This document shows positions 5,969 to 10,405 of a DNA stretch of 10,405 nucleotides, piece by piece. Where the stretch lies: NCBI GenBank assembly GCA_964452575.1, contig CAYVMN010000162.1, forward strand, positions 1 through 10,405, in the 5' to 3' direction. Source of the DNA: CAYVMN01 sp964452575 (GTDB taxonomy: Bacteria; Desulfobacterota; DSM-4660; Desulfatiglandales; Desulfatiglandaceae). The translations under genes and the position numbers were made by a program. A model generated the notes under the pieces. That model saw nothing but the letters and a program-made list of their open reading frames with translations. It was not told the DNA's origin and searched no databases. Within the stretch, counting starts at the first letter, position 1; every line of letters starts with the position of its first letter.

Positions 5969-7462
5969 ATGCCATCTAACCGGACAATAGAATCAACTCG
6001 AAATTACCGGCAAAAAAACAGGGGAGGACTTTCCCCCGAGCCTAACCTCGTCCCAGGAGATCTCCATCGCATTCACCTGATAGGCATATGCGGGACAGGG
6101 ATGTCATCCTTGGCTGGCATGCTGAAAGAGAAAGGGTATCTGGTGACCGGTTCAGATCAGAACATATATCCTCCCATGAGCAGCTTTCTGGAAGGGCTAT
6201 CTATCCCTATAATGAAGGGCTATGGTCCTCAAAACCTTCATCCACGGCCAGACCTGGTTGTCGTGGGAAATGTGGTAACAAGGGATAATCCTGAGGCGCT
6301 AGAGCTCGCTCGTCTGGGACTCCCTTATGTCTCATTTCCTCAGGCGATCAGGCACTTTGCATTAAAGGGGAAACGATCGGTCGTTGTCAGCGGCACCCAT
6401 GGCAAAACCACGGTCTCCGCCGCAATTGCCTTGATCCTGGAAAGGGCCGGAATGGACCCAGGTTTTATGATAGGTGGAATTCCGAGGGACTTTCAAAGAA
6501 ATTTTAAGTTTGGAAAGGGTCTCTATTTTGTCATAGAGGGCGATGAGTACGATACGGCATTTTTTGACAAAGGCCCTAAGTTTTTGCATTACGGCCCATG
6601 GGCAACCATCCTTACGAGTATAGAATTTGATCATGCCGATATCTACCGTGACCTGAATCATGTGGTGGAAAGCTTTAGAAGGTTGATCGCCCTCACTCCT
6701 GCCGAGGGGCTTCTCATTGCAAATGGTGATGTTCCCACGGTCGTGCAAGAGCTCAAGGGGGCAAGATGCCCTGTCAGCACCTATGGCCTTTCCGGTGAAC
6801 CGGGATGGAAGGCCGTTGATATTTCCGTTGGGGAGGATTTTACTTCCTTCAGGGTAATTGCCAAGGGGGAAGAATATGCAAGTTTTCTGACCCCCCTATA
6901 CGGCAATTACAATATATCCAATGTGCTCTCCGCTGTGGTCTTTAGCGACTTCCTTGGCATCCCCAAGACAATCGTCTATGAGGCCCTAAGGGATTTTTCA
7001 GGTGTCAGGCGAAGGCAGGAGATCGTCGGGAAGGAGCGGGGAATTCTAGTCCTAGATGATTTCGCCCATCATCCCTCAGCGGTCAAAGAGACCATTGCGG
7101 GTGTCAGAGAAAAATATGGAAAAAACAGGATAATCGCTGTGTTTGAACCCCGATCTAACTCCAGCCGGAGAAATGTCTTTCAAGATCGATATGCCTCATC
7201 TTTCGACAACGCAGATCTTGTAATGATCCCTGAGCCTCCTCTGATGGAAAAGATACTGCCGCAGGAACGGTTTTCCTCCCAGCGACTGGTAGAGGACTTG
7301 AGAAGAAGAAGCCTCAAAGCGCACTATTTCCCTAGTACTGATCACCTCCTGGAGGCCTTGATGACAGAGGTTCGGTCGGGAGACGTTGTCCTGTTCATGT
7401 CCAACGGTGGTTTCGATAACCTTCCCGAAAGATTGGTGCGGGGTCTGCGCGAATTCCCCTAA
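5969..7462 (+). CDS. mpl: UDP-N-acetylmuramate:L-alanyl-gamma-D-glutamyl-meso-diaminopimelate ligase (Mpl, murein recycling)
   Basis: Mpl is a cytoplasmic Mur-family ligase that uses ATP to attach the recycled tripeptide L-Ala-gamma-D-Glu-meso-DAP to UDP-MurNAc. The 497 residues show the Mur layout: an N-terminal UDP-binding fold with IHLIGICGTGM (35-45) and GSDQNIYPPM (61-70), the ATP loop GTHGKTT (142-148), the Mpl-style stretch EGDEYDTAFFDK (190-201), FDHADIY (220-226), DDFAHHPSAV (363-372) and EPRSNSSRRN (393-402). EYDTAFFDK and the SNSSRRN segment favour Mpl over MurC, which automatic annotation often gives. About 20 basic, variable residues precede the conserved part (EPNLVPGDLHRIHL). 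The ATG at 5969 is the only ATG, GTG or TTG start in frame between the upstream stop at 5945 and the conserved core, but it lacks a visible ribosome-binding site. The gene is divergent from rpmB and convergent with the regulator gene. Confidence 0.9.
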   Translation: MPSNRTIESTRNYRQKNRGGLSPEPNLVPGDLHRIHLIGICGTGMSSLAGMLKEKGYLVTGSDQNIYPPMSSFLEGLSIPIMKGYGPQNLHPRPDLVVVGNVVTRDNPEALELARLGLPYVSFPQAIRHFALKGKRSVVVSGTHGKTTVSAAIALILERAGMDPGFMIGGIPRDFQRNFKFGKGLYFVIEGDEYDTAFFDKGPKFLHYGPWATILTSIEFDHADIYRDLNHVVESFRRLIALTPAEGLLIANGDVPTVVQELKGARCPVSTYGLSGEPGWKAVDISVGEDFTSFRVIAKGEEYASFLTPLYGNYNISNVLSAVVFSDFLGIPKTIVYEALRDFSGVRRRQEIVGKERGILVLDDFAHHPSAVKETIAGVREKYGKNRIIAVFEPRSNSSRRNVFQDRYASSFDNADLVMIPEPPLMEKILPQERFSSQRLVEDLRRRSLKAHYFPSTDHLLEALMTEVRSGDVVLFMSNGGFDNLPERLVRGLREFP

Positions 7463-7494
7463 CCCTGTCAGGGCGACAGCCCAATTCTTAGGGG
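7456..7494. terminator. Hairpin between the convergent ends of mpl and the response-regulator gene
   Basis: CCCCTAA (7456-7462, including the mpl stop codon) pairs with TTAGGGG (7488-7494). Inside it CTGTC (7465-7469) pairs with GACAG (7475-7479) around a 5-base loop, giving a two-part stem. There is no T-run on either side, so it is not a classical intrinsic terminator. Its position between converging genes suggests a bidirectional stop or a 3' end protecting structure. Confidence 0.35.
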
Positions 7495-7533
7495 GACAAC
7501 GAACCTCCTCTATAGACCCCGATGAGGATGATC

Positions 7534-8877
7534 TTATGCTTCAAGGCCATACCTCTTCATCTTCCTCCAGAGGGAAACGCGGTCAATGCCCATGGTCTTG
7601 GCCGCCTTGGTCTTGTTCCCTTCGCATTTTTCCAATATCCATTGTATATAATGTCTCTCCTGATCTTCCAGGGTGGGGATGGCAGAACGGGTGCGGCGGT
7701 AGGTCTCTATGGAGAGATTTCGGATGTAATCCGGAAGGTCTGCGACGAGAATAGTAGTCCCGTTTTCCAGGGCAACGGCCCTTTCAACGACATTTTCCAA
7801 TTCTCTCACATTTCCAGGCCAGCCGTATTGGCATAGTAGGTCCATGGCCTCCAGTTCGATTTCTCGGATGTCTTTTTTCATGGCTTGGGTTTTTTGAGCC
7901 AAGAAATAATTAGCCAGCAAGGGGATATCCCCGTTACGATCCGCTAGTGGTGGAAGCTGAATGGTGATCACATTAAGGCGGTAAAAAAGATCCTGCCGAA
8001 AATAACCGTTTTTCACGTCTTCCTTGAGATCACGGTGAGTCGCGGCGATGAAACGTACATCCACTGGAATAGGATCCACGCCACCTACCCGGAGGAACGT
8101 CTTATCCTGAATGACTCGCAATAGCTTTACCTGCATGGTTAACGGCATGTCACCGATTTCGTCCAAGAATACCGTCCCTCCATCCGCCACTTCTATCAAT
8201 CCGGCCTTTTCTTTGGTGGCTCCGGTAAATGCGCCTTTTTCGTGACCGAACAGTTCATTTGCCATCAACTCTTCCGTGAATGATCCGCAATTAAATGCTA
8301 CGAATCTCTTTTCCGAACGGGCGCTCAGGTGATGTATCGCCTTGGCCGCCAACTCTTTACCGGTTCCGCTTTCCCCCAATATCAACACATTGATATCTGA
8401 GGAGGCAATCTGCTGAATGGTTTTTTGAACAGAGATCATTGCCTCACTGTTACCCACGATAAAGGGGGCCTGTTGGGTCCTTTTCAGCGCCTCTTTCAGT
8501 TCAAGATTTTCCAGCAGGAGCCTACGTTTAGTGAGAGCTTCTCTTACAATCTTACGGACCTCATCGATCTTGTAAGGTTTGGCGATATAATGATATGCCC
8601 CCTCCTTCATGGCCTTTACCGCAGAATCAACGGTAGCATATCCCGTGATCATGATCACTTCCGTATGGGGCTGCAGTTGCCGGCTTCTTTGTAGAACCTG
8701 CATCCCATCCACCTTCTCCATCTTGAGATCCGTAACGACCAGATCGAAGGTTCTTGAATCGAGCATTTCTAGGGCCTTCATTCCGTTATCCACAGAAACG
8801 ACGCCATACCCCTCTTTTTTTAGGATATGCTCCAGATTCTTCCGTGCTATAGCCTCATCTTCCACAATAAGTATCAT
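7534..8877 (-). CDS. Sigma-54-dependent response regulator, NtrC family
   Basis: This is a cytoplasmic transcription activator that, once phosphorylated, remodels sigma-54 RNA polymerase with ATP. Counting from the ATG at 8877 (447 residues), residues 1-115 are the receiver, with Glu6/Asp7, phospho-acceptor Asp50 (VVTDLKM), Thr78 and Lys100. Residues of about 139-375 are the AAA+ domain: Walker A GESGTGKE (168-175), the sigma-54 contact loop GAFTGA (215-220), Walker B TVFLDE (235-240), FRQDLFYRLNV (293-303) and WPGNVREL (353-360). A Fis-type helix-turn-helix occupies about 421-441. All activity motifs are intact. The start is uncertain: in-frame ATGs at 8907 and 8961 would add 10 or 28 residues, and none has a good ribosome-binding site. 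The 8877 start is chosen because receivers normally begin just before ILIVEDE. The 8961 start would overlap the kinase stop codon by 11 bases. The kinase upstream is its likely partner; the target promoters are unknown. Confidence 0.92.
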   Translation of the reverse strand: MILIVEDEAIARKNLEHILKKEGYGVVSVDNGMKALEMLDSRTFDLVVTDLKMEKVDGMQVLQRSRQLQPHTEVIMITGYATVDSAVKAMKEGAYHYIAKPYKIDEVRKIVREALTKRRLLLENLELKEALKRTQQAPFIVGNSEAMISVQKTIQQIASSDINVLILGESGTGKELAAKAIHHLSARSEKRFVAFNCGSFTEELMANELFGHEKGAFTGATKEKAGLIEVADGGTVFLDEIGDMPLTMQVKLLRVIQDKTFLRVGGVDPIPVDVRFIAATHRDLKEDVKNGYFRQDLFYRLNVITIQLPPLADRNGDIPLLANYFLAQKTQAMKKDIREIELEAMDLLCQYGWPGNVRELENVVERAVALENGTTILVADLPDYIRNLSIETYRRTRSAIPTLEDQERHYIQWILEKCEGNKTKAAKTMGIDRVSLWRKMKRYGLEA

Positions 8878-8950
8878 CTCTTCGGTATATACCAGCGCTG
8901 CTGACATTAGAGACTCGTTGCAATTCCAGAATAGGCAGGTGGAAACTATT

Positions 8951-10405
8951 TCAGTTGCCATCCCTTATCGTGTTTTCGGGATCATGAAGGTGAATGGGCA
9001 GGAAGACGGTAAACGTCGTGCCCCTATCCTGTTCACTTTCAACCTGTATTCGACCTCCATGTTGTTCAATAATACCATGGCTTATAGAAAGGCCCAAGCC
9101 GGTGCCTTTCCCCACATCTTTGGTGGTAAAGAATGGATCAAAGATTTTTGGGAGATCTTCTTCAGGTATTCCTTTACCACTGTCTTGAACCCTGAAAGAG
9201 AGCTCATCTTTATCTTCGTTCTTGCAGGCACAGATGTTCAGGATTCCCCCGTTTTCCATGGCCTGAACGCCATTGAGGATCAGGTTGACCAGGACCTGTT
9301 GGATTCGCCGAGGATCCAATTTTAACCGAATATCCTCCGGTACCTCAACCCTTAGTTCTACATTGGCCGGCATCTCACCCTTGATCAGTTTGAGTGTATC
9401 ATCCACGAGGTCCTTAAAGCAAACCTCTTTGAGGCTAAATGATCTTTCTCTGGAAAATTCAAGGAGTGCTTTTACAATATCCCTCGTCCTTTCGACCTGT
9501 TTCTCTGTTTCCACCAATAGATCCTTTTTGTATTCCAGGTCACCCCCTTCCAGTTCTTCGAGCAGGATTTGGACAGAGGTGGAGATGTTATTCAGGGGGT
9601 TATTCAATTCATGGGCTACACCTGAAGTCAGGGTCCCTAGAGAAGCCAACTTTTTGGCATGTATAAGCTGTTCGTTGCGTTTGTTTAGTTCGTCGATCAT
9701 ATTGTTCAGGCTGTTCACCAGAGATTCGAATTCGTCTCCGGTAGTTATGGGAGGTATATTCGCGTAATCTCCTACAGCGATCTTGTGGATGGCACCCTCA
9801 ATAGACTTTAAGGGGCGATTGACATTGAAGATAAAAAAGAGGATGGCAAAGATAGATAAGACAAAAATTCCCAACAGGGCCAAAAAGTGATAATTCCTTG
9901 ATTCCCTGATGAGCTGATTCACATAGCGGCGTTCCTGGGTGAGGATGGCCTCTATATCCTCTGTGATTTTTTTACCGATGCCTCTGATGAGTTCCTGGTG
10001 CTGTGAAAAGCCCTTAATCAGGTCTTGGCTGATCTCGGGGGAGCCCCTTGGCTGATGGAGATTGAGTAGATTGGACAGGGCCTTTTCGTATCTGCGAAGG
10101 TCATCCAGCCTTTCATCCAGATTTTTTGAGAGGGTGAACCGGCTATAATCCTCAATGATGCTGCTCAGTTGTTGTTCTCCCTTATGTACATAAGACAAGG
10201 CTTCTTGTAGATTGTTAGGTTCCATATAGAGGAAATAGTTTTTCTCGTATCGGCGGGCCTCAAGGATAGTATTGAAAAGGTCACCTTTCTTTTCCAGGAT
10301 TTGGAGCTTTTGATTTAGGAGCTGGTGTTTATAGTAGTTTAAAAACCACATGGATCCACCAAGGATCAGGAAAAGCGAGATGGCGATAATGATCTTTTTT
10401 CTCAT
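8951..10405 (-). CDS. Membrane sensor histidine kinase (HAMP, HisKA, HATPase), partner of the adjacent NtrC-type regulator
   Basis: This inner-membrane kinase should autophosphorylate and pass phosphate to Asp50 of the downstream regulator. As seen it has 484 residues. A membrane segment lies at about 4-23, a periplasmic, probably all-helical sensor at about 24-172 (with RRYEKNYFLY at 51-60, reminiscent of helical-bundle ligand domains), and a second membrane segment at about 173-194. HAMP spans about 195-247. The HisKA region is GVAHELNNPLN with phospho-acceptor His265. The ATPase domain has an N box (Asn374 and Asn378), DSGKGI (408-413), FDPFFTT (422-428) and GKGTGLGL (432-439). There is no PAS domain between HAMP and HisKA. 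The layout resembles NtrB, ZraS or AtoS-type partners of NtrC regulators, but the signal cannot be read from the sequence. The first ATG falls on the last three bases of the window. MRKK followed by a membrane segment is a credible true start, but an upstream start cannot be excluded. Confidence 0.93.
   Translation of the reverse strand: MRKKIIIAISLFLILGGSMWFLNYYKHQLLNQKLQILEKKGDLFNTILEARRYEKNYFLYMEPNNLQEALSYVHKGEQQLSSIIEDYSRFTLSKNLDERLDDLRRYEKALSNLLNLHQPRGSPEISQDLIKGFSQHQELIRGIGKKITEDIEAILTQERRYVNQLIRESRNYHFLALLGIFVLSIFAILFFIFNVNRPLKSIEGAIHKIAVGDYANIPPITTGDEFESLVNSLNNMIDELNKRNEQLIHAKKLASLGTLTSGVAHELNNPLNNISTSVQILLEELEGGDLEYKKDLLVETEKQVERTRDIVKALLEFSRERSFSLKEVCFKDLVDDTLKLIKGEMPANVELRVEVPEDIRLKLDPRRIQQVLVNLILNGVQAMENGGILNICACKNEDKDELSFRVQDSGKGIPEEDLPKIFDPFFTTKDVGKGTGLGLSISHGIIEQHGGRIQVESEQDRGTTFTVFLPIHLHDPENTIRDGN

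Noticed and set aside
5969..7462. MurC (UDP-MurNAc--L-alanine ligase) as the identity of the 497-residue ligase
   Set aside because: The EGDEYDTAFFDK and EPRSNSSRRN segments match the Mpl branch. A phylogenetic placement against MurC and Mpl would settle it.
8609..9325. 238-codon plus-strand frame across the regulator-kinase junction
   Set aside because: It is antisense to two well-supported genes, and its Ser/Ile/Phe-rich product is typical of a reverse-frame artefact.
7463..10405. Sigma-54 promoter near the NtrC-type regulator
   Set aside because: I found no convincing TGGCAC-N5-TTGC type element in the intergenic parts of the window; the targets are probably elsewhere.

Overview
The window is a chromosomal housekeeping segment of moderate G+C. 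Its gene content, a NtrB/NtrC-type two-component pair, a four-cysteine L28, an Mpl-type ligase and the order ispG-proS-rel all fit a delta-proteobacterium (Desulfobacterota or a relative). This assignment rests on protein style and gene order only, because no rRNA or other marker is present.

Layout. Bases 1-130 are the right end of a repeat element cut by the window edge. Bases 131-354 are a G/T-rich stretch with no gene that leads into ispG. The plus-strand block ispG-proS-rel (355-5299) makes an isoprenoid-precursor enzyme, prolyl-tRNA synthetase and a bifunctional (p)ppGpp synthetase/hydrolase. proS and rel overlap by 17 bases and probably share a transcript. rpmB (ribosomal protein bL28) lies on the minus strand and faces rel, with only 12 bases between the two stop codons. 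Between rpmB and the divergent gene mpl is a second and apparently complete repeat element (5541-5857). mpl (5969-7462) encodes a murein-peptide recycling ligase. It converges on a minus-strand two-component operon: a membrane histidine kinase (8951-10405, start codon on the last bases of the window) followed by a sigma-54-dependent response regulator (7534-8877, or up to 8961).

How the genes relate. ispG feeds isoprenoid synthesis, including the undecaprenyl carrier needed for the cell wall, and mpl recycles wall peptide. proS charges tRNA, and rel senses starvation on the ribosome of which bL28 is a part. The two-component pair is probably a separate unit that senses an unknown periplasmic signal and activates sigma-54 promoters.

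The least ordinary feature is the repeat. Two copies about 5.7 kb apart, in the same orientation, match without gaps over 130 bases at about 85 % identity by hand count. The complete copy has ends reading TTTGTAA and TTACAAA, a 10-nt inner inverted repeat and a perfect 32-nt inverted repeat, and it encodes no protein. It looks like a MITE-like non-autonomous element, and it may have contributed promoter or terminator parts to rpmB and mpl. No clearly new enzymatic or defence system is visible.
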